Part shown: positions 1-9,700 of the stretch, one piece after another
Numbering within the stretch: position 1 is the stretch's first letter
How the letters are laid out: every line of letters starts with the position of its first letter
From: Fulvivirga ligni
Lineage (GTDB): Bacteria; Bacteroidota; Bacteroidia; Cytophagales; Cyclobacteriaceae
NCBI RefSeq assembly: GCF_021389935.1
Contig: NZ_CP089979.1
Span: 2,647,001-2,711,000 of the forward strand
Reading direction: 5' to 3'
DNA length: 64,000 bases
Made by a program: the position numbers and the translations under genes
Notes under the pieces: generated by a model
Databases searched by the model: none
Told to the model about the DNA's origin: nothing
Seen by the model: the letters and a program-made list of their open reading frames with translations, nothing else

Positions 1-249
1 GATTATGGTTATACTCCCTTTGGTGCAGATAGAAAAGAAACCATAAGTAAGGAGATTGATGAATACAATGCCGCTAATAAGCAAATTACGGATGAGCTAG
101 GTGTCAAGTATTACAATATTACTGACATTTCTCGTTCAGGAGGTGAATCCTTAGTAGCATCAGATGGGCTGCATCCTTCAGGTAAACAATACAGTGAATG
201 GGTAGCCAAGATCCTGGCTGACTCAAACTTCATTAACACCTACAAATAA
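1..249 (+). CDS. SGNH/GDSL-type hydrolase, C-terminal part
   Basis: The open frame runs in from the left edge and ends at a TAA at 247-249; only the last 82 residues are visible. Near its end is DGLHPSG, which matches the block V Asp-x-x-His motif of SGNH-fold esterases and lipases, where the Asp and His complete the catalytic triad. The nucleophile Ser block and any signal peptide lie outside the window, so substrate and location cannot be judged. In Bacteroidota such proteins are often carbohydrate esterases or acylhydrolases. The family call rests on one motif and its usual position close to the C terminus. A different alpha/beta hydrolase is less likely because of the DxxHP spacing. Confidence 0.6.
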   Translation, partial: DYGYTPFGADRKETISKEIDEYNAANKQITDELGVKYYNITDISRSGGESLVASDGLHPSGKQYSEWVAKILADSNFINTYK

Positions 250-388
250 ATATCTTTCACAATCCTTTTTAAAAGGCCTTTTCTGGCTAATAATTCTTTA
301 ATTTAAAAAAATATCAGCTTAGGCTGTAACCATTTTCAAATACCTCAGTTTCCCTGCCTGAATAGAGAAACGAAAAAAGAATTATTGA

Positions 389-946
389 TTGGAGTCGATT
401 TCCGATAATGCATTGATGCTAAAAGTACAGGAGGGTGATCTCGATAAATTGGGGTTGCTATTTGAACGCTATAAAAAGGTTCTGTTCGGGTTCTTTTTTA
501 ATATGAACCACGATATGAGCCTTAGCGAAGACCTCGTGCAAAACGTTTTCGTACGGATTCTCAAATATAAGCATGGCTTTAAAGCTACAGGTGAGTTTAA
601 GGTGTGGATGTTTCATATCGCAAGAAATGTGAATATAGACAACTTCAGAAAAAACAAATTCAAACATAGCGATTCACTCGACTCGTGGGAAGATCAGGTG
701 TTGGATGAAGCCGGTAACCAAGAGATGGAAATGACTAAAATTGATGAGATGAGTCTCCTTGAAAAAGCATTGATCAAAATGGAGCCTGAAAAGAGAGAAG
801 TCATCACACTTTCCAAAATAGATGGGTTGAAATATAAGCAGATCGGGGAGTTACTAAACTGCTCAGAAGGGGCGGTAAAGGTGAAGGTTTTTAGAGCGCT
901 TCAAGATTTGAAAGAAAAATATATGCTCCTGGAGCAACGGCTATAA
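389..946 (+). CDS. ECF-type RNA polymerase sigma factor
   Basis: This 185-residue protein has the two-domain layout of an ECF sigma factor. Region 2 covers about residues 20-90 (LFERYKKVLFGFFF, then LSEDLVQNVFVRILKY). Region 4 covers about 125-180, with the helix-turn-helix around LSKIDGLKYKQIGELLNCSEGAVKVKVFRALQDLK. The frame opens at a TTG; the first ATG is codon 10 at 416, and either could be the start. It lies 11 bases upstream of a membrane protein gene and heads a four-gene run ending at 3413, the usual layout of a sigma factor with its regulator and targets. It probably directs core polymerase to a small envelope-stress or surface regulon. The signal sensed cannot be read from the sequence. 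Confidence 0.9.
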   Translation: MESISDNALMLKVQEGDLDKLGLLFERYKKVLFGFFFNMNHDMSLSEDLVQNVFVRILKYKHGFKATGEFKVWMFHIARNVNIDNFRKNKFKHSDSLDSWEDQVLDEAGNQEMEMTKIDEMSLLEKALIKMEPEKREVITLSKIDGLKYKQIGELLNCSEGAVKVKVFRALQDLKEKYMLLEQRL

Positions 947-957
947 TATTCTTAAAT

Positions 958-1737
958 ATGGAAGCTAAAGATTTAATTGAAAAATATAACACTGTAGGGC
1001 TCAATGCTGAAGAGATGAGGCGGATGGAGGATCTACTGGCCAGCGGAGCTATTGATTTAGATGATTTGAATGTAATCAATGAATTCAATCATAAGCTCGA
1101 TGGTCTTGAAATACCTGGTCCCTCTGAGGGCATGTCAGACGGGTTTTACGCTATGCTTGCCCAGGAAAAGAAGCAATCTAAAGCTTCTGGTTCATTTGAT
1201 TTGGTGCGGTGGTTTACAGTTAAACCAGCATTCAGATGGGCATATAGTTTTGGATTAGTTTTAGTCGGAGTGCTAGGAGGGTACTTTGTGAGTAGGCAAC
1301 CAACTGACAATCAGCAGCTTGATCAGTTGACTTCTGAGGTGGCAGATATGAAGGAGATGATGATGCTAACCCTCATAGATAAGGAATCTACCAGTGACAG
1401 ACTAAAGGCTGTAAATCTTACCTCTGAGATGACCAATGTGAGTCAAAAAGTGACTGATGCGCTGCTAAATACACTGGTTAAAGATGATAATGTAAATGTA
1501 AGGCTGGCGGCTATAGATGCCTTGTATCCATATGCTTCTAATCCAGAGGTTAGGAAAGGTATAATTAGGTCTATAGCAAAACAAGAATCGCCAATGGTGC
1601 AGGTGGCGCTGGCAGAAATGATGGTAAGGCTTCAGGTAAAGGGTTCTGTGAAGGAATTAGAGAATCTGGCAGGTAAGGAAACTACACCGCCGGAGGTGAA
1701 AGAAAAGCTAAAGGAAAGCATAGATATACTCATTTAG
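958..1737 (+). CDS. Membrane protein with C-terminal HEAT repeats, putative anti-sigma factor
   Basis: The protein has 259 residues. The N-terminal 90 or so residues are acidic and helical (NAEEMRRMEDLLASGAIDLDDL). One transmembrane helix lies at about residues 93-112 (RWAYSFGLVLVGVLGGYFV). The C-terminal part looks like HEAT-type repeats (VNVRLAAIDALYPYASNPEVRKGIIRSI, then VQVALAEMMVRLQVKGSVKEL). Position directly after an ECF sigma gene, with the N terminus probably in the cytoplasm, fits a membrane-bound anti-sigma factor whose HEAT region senses something outside the inner membrane. No zinc-finger (HxxxCxxC) anti-sigma motif is present, so that role is inferred from context. Another possibility is an adaptor protein unrelated to sigma control. 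Confidence 0.65.
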   Translation: MEAKDLIEKYNTVGLNAEEMRRMEDLLASGAIDLDDLNVINEFNHKLDGLEIPGPSEGMSDGFYAMLAQEKKQSKASGSFDLVRWFTVKPAFRWAYSFGLVLVGVLGGYFVSRQPTDNQQLDQLTSEVADMKEMMMLTLIDKESTSDRLKAVNLTSEMTNVSQKVTDALLNTLVKDDNVNVRLAAIDALYPYASNPEVRKGIIRSIAKQESPMVQVALAEMMVRLQVKGSVKELENLAGKETTPPEVKEKLKESIDILI

Positions 1738-1785
1738 AAACAATAACAACACTCAAATAAATAGGTAAATTAAAACAGTAATTAG

Positions 1786-2598
1786 ATGAAGAAAGGATTA
1801 TTAAGTATAGTGATTTTGGCATTGACCTGCGGGAATTTTATAGTGGCGTTGGCTCAGGATAAAGGTGAATTTGCAGTGCCATTCAGTGATCCTGCCAAGC
1901 GTGGTAAAGTGAATGTGGATATAAAAAGTGGCTTTATAGAAGTAGTGGGAACAAGCAGAAAGGACGTTATGGTTTCCTACGAAAAGAAGAATAGTCATGG
2001 TAAAAAGTCTACCGAAAGAACGGATGGCTTAAAGAGAATCTCTGCAGGCACCTTAGATCTTGAAGTAAGTGAAAATAACAACCTTATTGATATAGAATCC
2101 AGCTCATGGGGCAGTGGCGTGAATCTCAAGATTGAGGTGCCTACGAATGTAGACCTTCACGTAGAGACTTATAATGATGGTTATGTAATGATCTCTAATG
2201 TAAATGGTGAAATTGTGGCGGAGAACTATAATGGTAAAATCACAGCTGAAAATATTTCTGGCTCACTGGTGGCCGATACTTACAACGGATCTATTAATGC
2301 TACTTTCGTGAAGGTTTCTCCTGATACGCCCATGGCATTTACCACCTACAATGGCAATGTGGATCTTACTTTTCCCTCAACTGTAAAGGCTAGCTTAAAG
2401 ATGAAATCTGCTCAGGGAGAGGTTTTATCAGGTTTTGACTTCACGGTGAAGAAGAATGAGCCCATCACAAAAACTGAAAAGAAATCAGGTACTTATAAGG
2501 TGTATTTAGATGATTGGGTACGAGGCGATATCAATGGAGGAGGAGCTGAATTCATGATAAAAAATTATAATGGCGATATTTATTTAAGAAAGAAGTAA
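1786..2598 (+). CDS. Exported DUF4097-type beta-strand-repeat protein
   Basis: A signal peptide covers about residues 1-23 (ending VALAQ). Residues 30-270 consist of short repeated beta strands with a turn signature such as YNG (VETYNDGYVMISNVNGEIVAENYNGKITAENISGSLVADTYNGSINA). This is typical of DUF4097/DUF2807-type proteins, thought to form right-handed beta-helix folds in the periplasm or on the surface. The C-terminal MIKNYNGDIYLRKK repeats the same strand pattern. It follows the putative anti-sigma gene by 48 bases, so it is probably a member or target of the sigma regulon. Molecular function is unknown for the family; a structural or adhesive role is a guess. Confidence 0.75.
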   Translation: MKKGLLSIVILALTCGNFIVALAQDKGEFAVPFSDPAKRGKVNVDIKSGFIEVVGTSRKDVMVSYEKKNSHGKKSTERTDGLKRISAGTLDLEVSENNNLIDIESSSWGSGVNLKIEVPTNVDLHVETYNDGYVMISNVNGEIVAENYNGKITAENISGSLVADTYNGSINATFVKVSPDTPMAFTTYNGNVDLTFPSTVKASLKMKSAQGEVLSGFDFTVKKNEPITKTEKKSGTYKVYLDDWVRGDINGGGAEFMIKNYNGDIYLRKK

Positions 2599-2651
2599 CC
2601 ATTGCAGATTTATGGAGTACATATTAAATAAGGTCATTAACTTAAAACAAC

Positions 2652-3413
2652 ATGAAAAATTTATTTACAGCATTAATTCTAATTATTTCTCCGCTTTTTG
2701 TCACTGCACAAACGGTTAAGCTAGATAATCTTTCCAGCTTTGATAAGCTGATTATTAAAGGAGATGTGAAGGAACTTACATTTTCACCAATGGCTTTTGG
2801 AAATCAAACTTCGCTAAGCATAGAGGGAATAGAGCAGAAGAACGTTACATCGGAGGTTTCAGCAGGTACTTTAACACTTAAGGTGGAAGGTTCTGTTGAT
2901 CAGGTGAAGGTTTTTGGCAGCGCCGTTAAACGAATTGTCGGCCCGAAAGATATGGTGATTACAGGTGCAGAAACTGTAGGGGATGCCGGAAATTATGTGG
3001 TGACGAACTACACATATGGTGGTTTTGCAGATGGTATTGCGGCCTTGAACAATATGAATATTCAGATTCCTGAAATCAATATTCCTGAGATGAACTTTGA
3101 AGAATTTGAAGTGGCTATTCCTCCGATCAGCATTCCTGAAATGAATATTGATTTAGGAGAGGAGCTACATATGAGTCCTGAAGAAATGCAGGAATGGATG
3201 CAGGAAGTGCAGGAGGCAGCAATGGATGCTCAAAAGGAGGCTATGGAATGGCAGAAGGAATTTCAGCAGGAGATGCAAGAGAATGCCATGGAAAGACAGG
3301 AAGAGGCTAGAGAAGCTCAAGAGGAAGCCAAAAAAGCTCAGAAGGAATGGAAAGAGGAACAGGAGAAAATGAAATCAACTCAAAATAAATTGAAGAAAGG
3401 AAAAGAAGAATAG
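2652..3413 (+). CDS. Exported protein with acidic Met/Gln/Glu-rich coiled-coil tail
   Basis: I do not recognise this 253-residue protein. It has a signal peptide (residues 1-19, ending VTAQ) and a beta-rich N-terminal part of about 120 residues, loosely like the DUF4097-type strands of the preceding gene. A short stretch repeats Ile-Pro-Glu-hydrophobic units (IPEINIPEMNF, IPPISIPEMNI). The last 75 or so residues are a long charged helix rich in Met, Gln, Glu and Lys (MQEWMQEVQEAAMDAQKEAMEWQ), predicted by eye as coiled coil. It starts 53 bases after the previous gene and ends the sigma-factor operon. It could be a partner or processed form of the beta-helix protein. Only export and coiled coil are supported. 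Confidence 0.7.
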   Translation: MKNLFTALILIISPLFVTAQTVKLDNLSSFDKLIIKGDVKELTFSPMAFGNQTSLSIEGIEQKNVTSEVSAGTLTLKVEGSVDQVKVFGSAVKRIVGPKDMVITGAETVGDAGNYVVTNYTYGGFADGIAALNNMNIQIPEINIPEMNFEEFEVAIPPISIPEMNIDLGEELHMSPEEMQEWMQEVQEAAMDAQKEAMEWQKEFQQEMQENAMERQEEAREAQEEAKKAQKEWKEEQEKMKSTQNKLKKGKEE

Positions 3414-3417
3414 GTAT

Positions 3418-4296
3418 CTATTCTTCTTTTTTTTGTGCTGATTTAGTTCTTGCACTTTCTATTATTACGGTAGTCAAAATCAGTGCTCCACCAATAAGCG
3501 TGGAGCTTTGAGGTACCTCTTTTAAGAATAGTAACCCTAGTAAAATGCCGTAAATGGGTTGGGTTCCACTTATTATACTCACAGTGGTCACTGAGAACTT
3601 TTTGAGGTTAGTAACGAATAATGTATGACCAATAGCCGTAGTTATTAATGCTAGTGCTATTGTAGGCATCCAGGCTCCTGAGATAGTTCTGATATCGTTA
3701 AAGAAAAATACCGGCCAGAATAAACAGGCCACAATTATCACCTGATAAAACATCAGCGTAGTGCCGGCGTATCGGGATACTTTTTTCTTTAGAAGTAAGT
3801 TTCTTAAAGTATAGAAAATTGAAGATACTAAGCCGCAAATGATGCCGAGTGTAGTGTCATTCCCCAAGCTAAATTCTGGAGCCAGAAAGTAAATACCAAT
3901 TAAGACCAGAAACGCTAAAAGGATATGTGCAGGCTGAAATTTTGTTTTCAGTAGTAACGGTTCCAGGAAGGCGGTAAATACCGGATAAGTAAACAGAGAT
4001 AGCATCCCAATAGCTACATTGGAGAGCTTGAGCGCATAGAAATAAGTAATCCAGTGGGCGCCAAGTAAAATGCCTCCTATAAGTAATGCCCATCCATCAT
4101 GGGCCAGATTCACCTTCAGGCTATTCTTTTTCCAGCGGCAAAATAGATATAAAAATAAAGCTCCGAATACACATCTCCACCAGATGGTAGCTGGAGGAGG
4201 CATATTGATGTATCTTCCCAATACACCAGACGTACTCATAATGAGCATGGTAATATTGAGTATAAATAGGTTTTGTATATGTGTTTTGTCTTTCAA
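3418..4296 (-). CDS. EamA/DMT-superfamily transporter
   Basis: This 292-residue protein is hydrophobic throughout, with about ten transmembrane helices in two repeated halves of five. It opens with a typical EamA helix (NLFILNITMLIMSTSGVLGRYINM), and PIYGILLGLLFLKEVP near the C terminus matches the second repeat. Members export or exchange small metabolites such as amino acids, sugars or purines, and the substrate cannot be told from sequence. Its start overlaps the stop of the upstream EEP-family gene by 4 bases, so the two are probably co-translated. The stop lies 4 bases from the convergent sigma-operon end at 3413, leaving almost no room for a separate terminator on either side. Confidence 0.85.
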   Translation of the reverse strand: MKDKTHIQNLFILNITMLIMSTSGVLGRYINMPPPATIWWRCVFGALFLYLFCRWKKNSLKVNLAHDGWALLIGGILLGAHWITYFYALKLSNVAIGMLSLFTYPVFTAFLEPLLLKTKFQPAHILLAFLVLIGIYFLAPEFSLGNDTTLGIICGLVSSIFYTLRNLLLKKKVSRYAGTTLMFYQVIIVACLFWPVFFFNDIRTISGAWMPTIALALITTAIGHTLFVTNLKKFSVTTVSIISGTQPIYGILLGLLFLKEVPQSSTLIGGALILTTVIIESARTKSAQKKEE

Positions 4297-5210
4297 AGTG
4301 CTAAAGTTACTGTGATGGGGTAATGATCTGAGCCAACATAAGGACCAATGGTTCTATCAGCTACCGCCAAGTTTTTAGATACCAGACAATGGTCTAACGG
4401 GATCCTGAAAATCCAACCCCAACTGGGCCAGCTAGCTTGAATTCCGAAGCCATTTCTCGTATCCTCAAGATCAGAATTCTCTATCATTGATTTAAAATAT
4501 GAGGAATATGGCGTGATATTGAGATCGCCAATTACTACTAAAGAGTCAATTTTTAGCTCTGAAATACTTTTTAAATGTTGATTTCTTGATACGGCGTAAT
4601 ACTCCGAAGTGGGTGGTAGAGTATGAGTGCCTAGAACGTTGACTTCAGAGCCATTTACTGCAAATTTGCAAAGTAAAGAAGGTACTTCTGACTGATCCAA
4701 AGTTAAGGTTGTGGTGCTGCTCGGTTTTTCTTTTGAATAGATGGCTATGCCAAAAGAGTCTCCCCTCAATACAGTTTGCTTGTAGGGATAATTAACCAGC
4801 GCCACCGATAGCTTATCATGCCAGTGTTTTTGGTATTCCTCAAATACCAATACGTCAGGGTTTTCAGTGTTAATGAAATTGATAGTAGCCTGATAGTTGT
4901 GATTGGACTTTAGTAGGTTGATGCTAGTGATTTTTAAATGAGTATTAGCACCATTGCTACTTAATTTAGAAGTATGAGGTAAAACTGCTATGGCGTTGGA
5001 AATGAGGAAGATGCCGGCTATAATGGCCATTCTCTTGCCGTTAGTAAATGAGAGTACTATAACGCACAGCAAAAGGCTTAGAGCGTATTGTAGCTTGAAG
5101 TTTGTAAAAAGATCCAGCTGCCAGATCATGGACCCAAAGAAGCTAAGAAAAGTAGCCAGACAGACGATAATGGCTGCTAAAGAGAATAAAATTCTGAAAG
5201 CTTTTTTCAT
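4293..5210 (-). CDS. Endonuclease/exonuclease/phosphatase-family membrane protein
   Basis: The protein has two or three N-terminal transmembrane helices (about residues 1-75) followed by an EEP phosphodiesterase domain. Visible motifs are the Glu motif PDVLVFEEYQKHW, the Asn/Asp motif VVIGDLNITPYSS and the final GSDHYPI with the catalytic His. These residues bind Mg and cleave phosphodiester or phosphomonoester bonds. The domain probably faces the periplasm. I place the start at the ATG at 5210 (MKKAFRILFSL). The frame is open to another ATG at 5243, but that would add 11 poorly conserved residues and leave only about 18 bases to the terminator of the upstream gene. Substrate is unknown; relatives include nucleases and sphingomyelinase-like enzymes. 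Confidence 0.8.
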   Translation of the reverse strand: MKKAFRILFSLAAIIVCLATFLSFFGSMIWQLDLFTNFKLQYALSLLLCVIVLSFTNGKRMAIIAGIFLISNAIAVLPHTSKLSSNGANTHLKITSINLLKSNHNYQATINFINTENPDVLVFEEYQKHWHDKLSVALVNYPYKQTVLRGDSFGIAIYSKEKPSSTTTLTLDQSEVPSLLCKFAVNGSEVNVLGTHTLPPTSEYYAVSRNQHLKSISELKIDSLVVIGDLNITPYSSYFKSMIENSDLEDTRNGFGIQASWPSWGWIFRIPLDHCLVSKNLAVADRTIGPYVGSDHYPITVTLAL

Positions 5211-5262
5211 GGATCTTGATAATGTAGATCCAAAGAAAAGCATTTATCAGGGCATTACATAG

Positions 5263-5300
5263 AAAAAGGGTGCTGGGTCAAAGCTCCAGGCACCCTTTAG
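5263..5300 (-). terminator. Rho-independent terminator after the VOC gene
   Basis: On the minus strand an AAAGGGTGC arm and a GCACCCTTT arm (plus-strand 290-298 and 265-273 of 5000+) form a 9-pair stem with a 16-base loop, followed by a run of Ts. It sits 4 bases past the stop of the VOC-protein gene. It separates that gene from the EEP/EamA pair. Confidence 0.75.
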
Positions 5301-5303
5301 TTC

Positions 5304-5681
5304 TTAATTTATAGGAGAAGTTATCCACCAGGTGTTGCCAAAAGGATCTTTGACACCACATGAGCGACCATAATCCTGATTTGCTGGAGGCATAATACTG
5401 GTTGAGCCCAAGTCAAGAGCTTTTTGATAGGTGATATCCGAATTTTCAACCCAAATGAACATCCCTGCATTAGCTTGTTTAAATTCTTCTGTGACCTGAG
5501 CAAACATAATGGTGCTTTCGCCAACTGTCACCTCGCCGTGCATGATCGTTTCCGTGTTGTCTCTCATAACTACCATTTTTTCTTTGGCATCAAAAGTACT
5601 TTCCATGAATTTCTTAAATGCAGCTGCATCTATGACTATGAGGTAGGGCATTACGGTATTATAGCCTTCTGGTATTTTCAT
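5304..5681 (-). CDS. VOC-family (PhnB/glyoxalase-like) protein
   Basis: This 125-residue protein has the VOC (vicinal oxygen chelate) fold signature: an N-terminal strand (YNTVMPYLIVIDAAAFKKFME), the middle GEVTVGESTIMFAQ strand and the C-terminal GRSCGVKDPFGNTWWITSP motif. The DPFGNxW end is typical of PhnB-like members. The family includes dioxygenases, glyoxalase-like enzymes and antibiotic-binding proteins; this protein is too generic to assign a substrate. It lies downstream of an AraC-type regulator on the same strand, with 70 bases between, so that regulator may control it. It is followed by its own terminator. Confidence 0.8.
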   Translation of the reverse strand: MKIPEGYNTVMPYLIVIDAAAFKKFMESTFDAKEKMVVMRDNTETIMHGEVTVGESTIMFAQVTEEFKQANAGMFIWVENSDITYQKALDLGSTSIMPPANQDYGRSCGVKDPFGNTWWITSPIN

Positions 5682-5751
5682 AATTATAATGGTTTAATAT
5701 TTTGCTAAGGTCTTTCTTAGATCGGTTGTACGATTGTAAAAAAGCGACATT

Positions 5752-6570
5752 TTAAACTTCTCTATATTCAGTTCCTTCAGCGTTGCCGAAGAAGTAGGTG
5801 CTGGGATCATAGCCTGAAAACTCCTTAAAATCTTTGATGAAGTGAGATTGGTCATAATAGCCACAGTCATGTGCTAGCTCGGTAAGGCTGTTAATCCGGC
5901 CAAAAGAATTGAGGGCTTCATTAAACCTTAGGATCCTTGAATACACCTTCGGGCTAAAACCTGAGCAGGCTTTAAATTTTCGCTCAAATTGTCTTAGAGA
6001 GAGGCAGTAACGATCCGCCATATCTTTCACATTAATTTGCCCTTGGGCTCTCACCATATGATTCACCGCATCATGAATGTAGTGCGAGGAACATTGCAAT
6101 GGCAGTAATTTCTTCTCTAGAAACTGAGTGAGAAGACTTACACGATCCTCGTTAGTTCTGGCATTCATAATTCTGTCTGTGAGTTCTTCGCCTTCGGCTC
6201 CAAGTAAGGTTTGAAGGTTTACCATTTCATCACTGAGCTCATCAGAGGGTAAATTAAAAATGGCAGCTAAAGCAGGCGGATGTAGGTACACCCCGAAAAT
6301 GCCAAAGTTGCCCTCGGTATCAAATCGGTGAAATTTCTTGGTCTGAGCATGCACAAGTGCTCTATCGCATCTAGTTTTTCTGTCAGCATTAATTTCATCA
6401 AAAGGGCCTTTGTAGTGGAAGAGTATTTCCGCACCACCATCGGCCACAGACCGATAAATATAAGGCTCCGGCTGAAGGAAGTTTATTTCATACACCCAAA
6501 ACATACGTACATAACGCGCCAGTCTCTGTGGTGGGGGATAGGTTTTGTATAGTACTTGTTGGGATGGCAT
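5752..6570 (-). CDS. AraC-family transcriptional regulator
   Basis: This 272-residue protein has a C-terminal AraC double helix-turn-helix at about residues 160-265 (INVKDMADRYCLSLRQFERKFKACSGFSPKVYSRILRFNEAL, then LTELAHDCGYYDQSHFIKDFKEFSGYDPSTYF). The N-terminal 150 residues resemble the DUF6597-type sensory domain (YPPPQRLARYVRMFWVYE). It probably responds to a small molecule and regulates the VOC gene just downstream. The ligand cannot be read from the sequence. Family assignment is secure from the two helix-turn-helix motifs and the G-Y-x-D-x-S-x-F-x-x-x-F-K signature. Confidence 0.9.
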   Translation of the reverse strand: MPSQQVLYKTYPPPQRLARYVRMFWVYEINFLQPEPYIYRSVADGGAEILFHYKGPFDEINADRKTRCDRALVHAQTKKFHRFDTEGNFGIFGVYLHPPALAAIFNLPSDELSDEMVNLQTLLGAEGEELTDRIMNARTNEDRVSLLTQFLEKKLLPLQCSSHYIHDAVNHMVRAQGQINVKDMADRYCLSLRQFERKFKACSGFSPKVYSRILRFNEALNSFGRINSLTELAHDCGYYDQSHFIKDFKEFSGYDPSTYFFGNAEGTEYREV

Positions 6571-6785
6571 AAGTGTAATACTGGAAGATACAAGTTATAA
6601 TTAATTGATTCTGATAATACTTCAGCTATTTATTTATTATTATGTTAATAATGGTATTTTTTAAATAAATAAAGTTATTTTAATTTGAGCTTGATGAGTA
6701 TATTTATTGTTTGCGATACGGGTGAGTAAGCTTTTTCTTTATTCATTTTTGCTTACAATCTTTTGCAAAGTCTAAATTGAACATA

Positions 6786-9700
6786 ATGATCAATAGAATT
6801 CTCAAAGCCTTTGTTATACTTAGCTTAGGCATGATGATGCAGCCAGTTAAAGTTTTTTCTGACGTCCACATAGCACCTATCAATTTTTCAGTAGACCCTA
6901 AGGATTCGACAATTTTGGCTAATTTTCAACAGACTTTATCACAGTTAGGTTGGCCGACATTTTATGATATTAATGCTCCCGCAAGATCTTGGAGTGGTGT
7001 TACATGGTCTAGTTATTCCGAAGGGGGCCGAGCAACTTACGTGGGATTGGATGGATCTACTTTTGGATTTCAAACTGATAGCCTGCCTGAGCAAATTAAT
7101 TTATTGAAGGATTTGGATCAATTGGAAAGTTTGACCATTTCGGAAATTGGCATAACCTTTATACCCCCTCAAATTAATGAGCTTACACAGATCAAGACTT
7201 TGAGCTTAGTTTATAACAACTTAAATAGCTTGCCATCTGATATTTCCAATCTTACCAGTTTAGAGCAGGTACTTTTGAATGGTAATAAGTTCACAGACAT
7301 ACCTGATCTTTCAAGTCTTACTAGCTTAAAGTACCTCAATCTTAATAAAAATCCTATTGTTGAAAATTACACTATACCGCCCATGGAATCTTTGGAATTT
7401 CTTGGGCTTCAACAGTGTGGCTTAACTAGATTGCCCGAAACAATTAATCAGGTTCCTAATTTGAAGCAGCTGGTATTATCGTTTAACTATCAGCTGCAAT
7501 CATTTCCCAATAATCTTAATCAGCTAACTAAACTCGAACAGTTAAGTGTAAATGAGGGAAATTTAATGGAGCTGCCTGAAGCTTTCGGAAACCTTACTTC
7601 ATTGAAATTATTAGATGTTTCTAATAATAAACTAAAAAATCTACCGACCTCACTCAGCGCGCTAAACTCTTTGGAAATTATTCGTTTTCAATCAAATGAA
7701 ATAGAGACTTTTCCTTTAAGCATTGCTGGGCTACCTCATTTAAAGGAAATAAATGGTAGTAGGAATAGGATGGCTGGGGGCATTCCTTCAGAATTGTTTA
7801 CAAGATCAGATTTGAGAGTTGATCTATCTTTTAATATGCTTTCAGGGGTTATTTCCACCTCAGCAGCAAAGCCCATGCCCACCCTCTTTTTTATAAACAA
7901 TAACTCATTTACTCTCAAGGATATTAATCCGATTTATCAAAGATTAAAGAATAATAACACCAACTTTAAATTTAATCCACAAAATTTAGTAGGCGAGAAA
8001 CAGAAGTTAATTCCTCATGCGGGTTCAGAGTTGAGCCTTTCGATTAGTGCTTATACCCCATTGGCAGGAGTAACTGTAAAGTGGTACAAGACGCCAAAGT
8101 TAATTTATAATGGAGCTCCGATCCTTGTTGGAAGTGGTTTGCCTTTAGTGATAGAGAGTTTTAAACCGTTACAAGATAAAGGTATTTATTATGCCGTAAT
8201 TACGCATCCTGCGCTACCGAATTTGCAAATCGAAAGTGAGAGAACTCGAGTTGTCGGTGATAATCAAGCACCGAGAATAGTAGTGAAAAATTTTCTAGCC
8301 TTTCGAAATGATTCCGTACCAAATATAACTTTCAATGTGTCTGACGATTTTACATATCAAAAGGATCTTCTAGTAAGTATTTCAGAAACTGAGAATTTGG
8401 GCTTTGAAGTTATTGCTGAAGAAACAGCTAACATTGAAAGAAGAATTATTTTAAAAGACCCAAATTGGGTAGGAGTGGATACGGTTACTTTCACAATTAC
8501 GGACGAAGAGGGTGTATTTGCAGAAAAGAATGTAATCATTAAGGTGGCTGATGCTGAGAATAGCGGTCCAATAATTAAACCGATACCACCCATCTATCTC
8601 AATTTTGATTGGGCTTTTGAAAATGGTTCAGAAGGGCCCTGTTCTATGACATATATTTATAGCGCTACCACTATTTTAAGTCCTTTTGCTACTGATGATT
8701 TTGATATTATTGATGACTTATACTTCTCATTAGATCCCTTAGATAGTACAGAGTTTGCTAACAACGACAACATTTTCGTTACCATAAACCAGTTTGGTGA
8801 AACTAAGCAATTAGACATATTACTTTTTGCCTGTGAAGATACCACGTTGAATAAAACTGTCCATCTGATTGTGACAGACAAAGAAGGAGCAAAAAGCACT
8901 GCTCCAGTTACTATAATTTACAATCCATTAGCGCCTAATACTCCTCCAGTGGTACAGCCTATCCCAGATCAGCTGATGGTGAAAGGATCTCAAGGGTTTG
9001 CTGATTTGGATCTATCAGACTATGTGAAAGATGACTATCTTAATATCACTGATCTAAACTTTGAATTAGGAAGTGCTAGTAGTTTCAATATAGAATTTAC
9101 TGAACGTGCAGGTACAACTTACTTAATGGCTCAGCCAATGTTTTCAGATAGTAGTTACACTCAGAAAGTTGACTTTTATGTATTTGAATCTACTAACCAG
9201 AGCAGTTATTCATCATTTAGTATCACTTTCATGGTTATAGAAACTGGGTTTATTATTTCTGGCTTGGTGATAGATGAGGATAATTTACCTGTACCTGGAG
9301 TAGAAGTTCAAGGTTATACCGAAGAAGCGTTTACAGATGAAAGTGGGAAGTATGCTATAGAAGTTATACCAGGTTGGTCTGGTACCCTGACGCCTATGCT
9401 TGCTGATTATACTTTCAGTCCAGAGCAAATTGTTTTTGAAAATGTCCAGACAGATTCTTCTCTTGCAAATTTTATCGGAACCTATGTGGGTGAATATATG
9501 ATTTCTGGTACTATAAGCTTTGCCTCTAATGAGGTAGGTGTTGAGGGAGTTGTGTTAGATGGACTTATTAATGAGGATGTTATTACTGATCAGAATGGGT
9601 ATTACGAGTTTTCTGTTCCTAAAGGTTGGTCTGGCACTATCACCCCAATGTTATCAGGGTATACTTTTACACCAGGGTTCATGACCTATGAGAATGTAAA

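Noticed and set aside
264-282. Short dyad AAAAGGCCTTTT after the first gene
   Set aside because: A self-complementary word with no usable loop and no T tract; not a convincing terminator.
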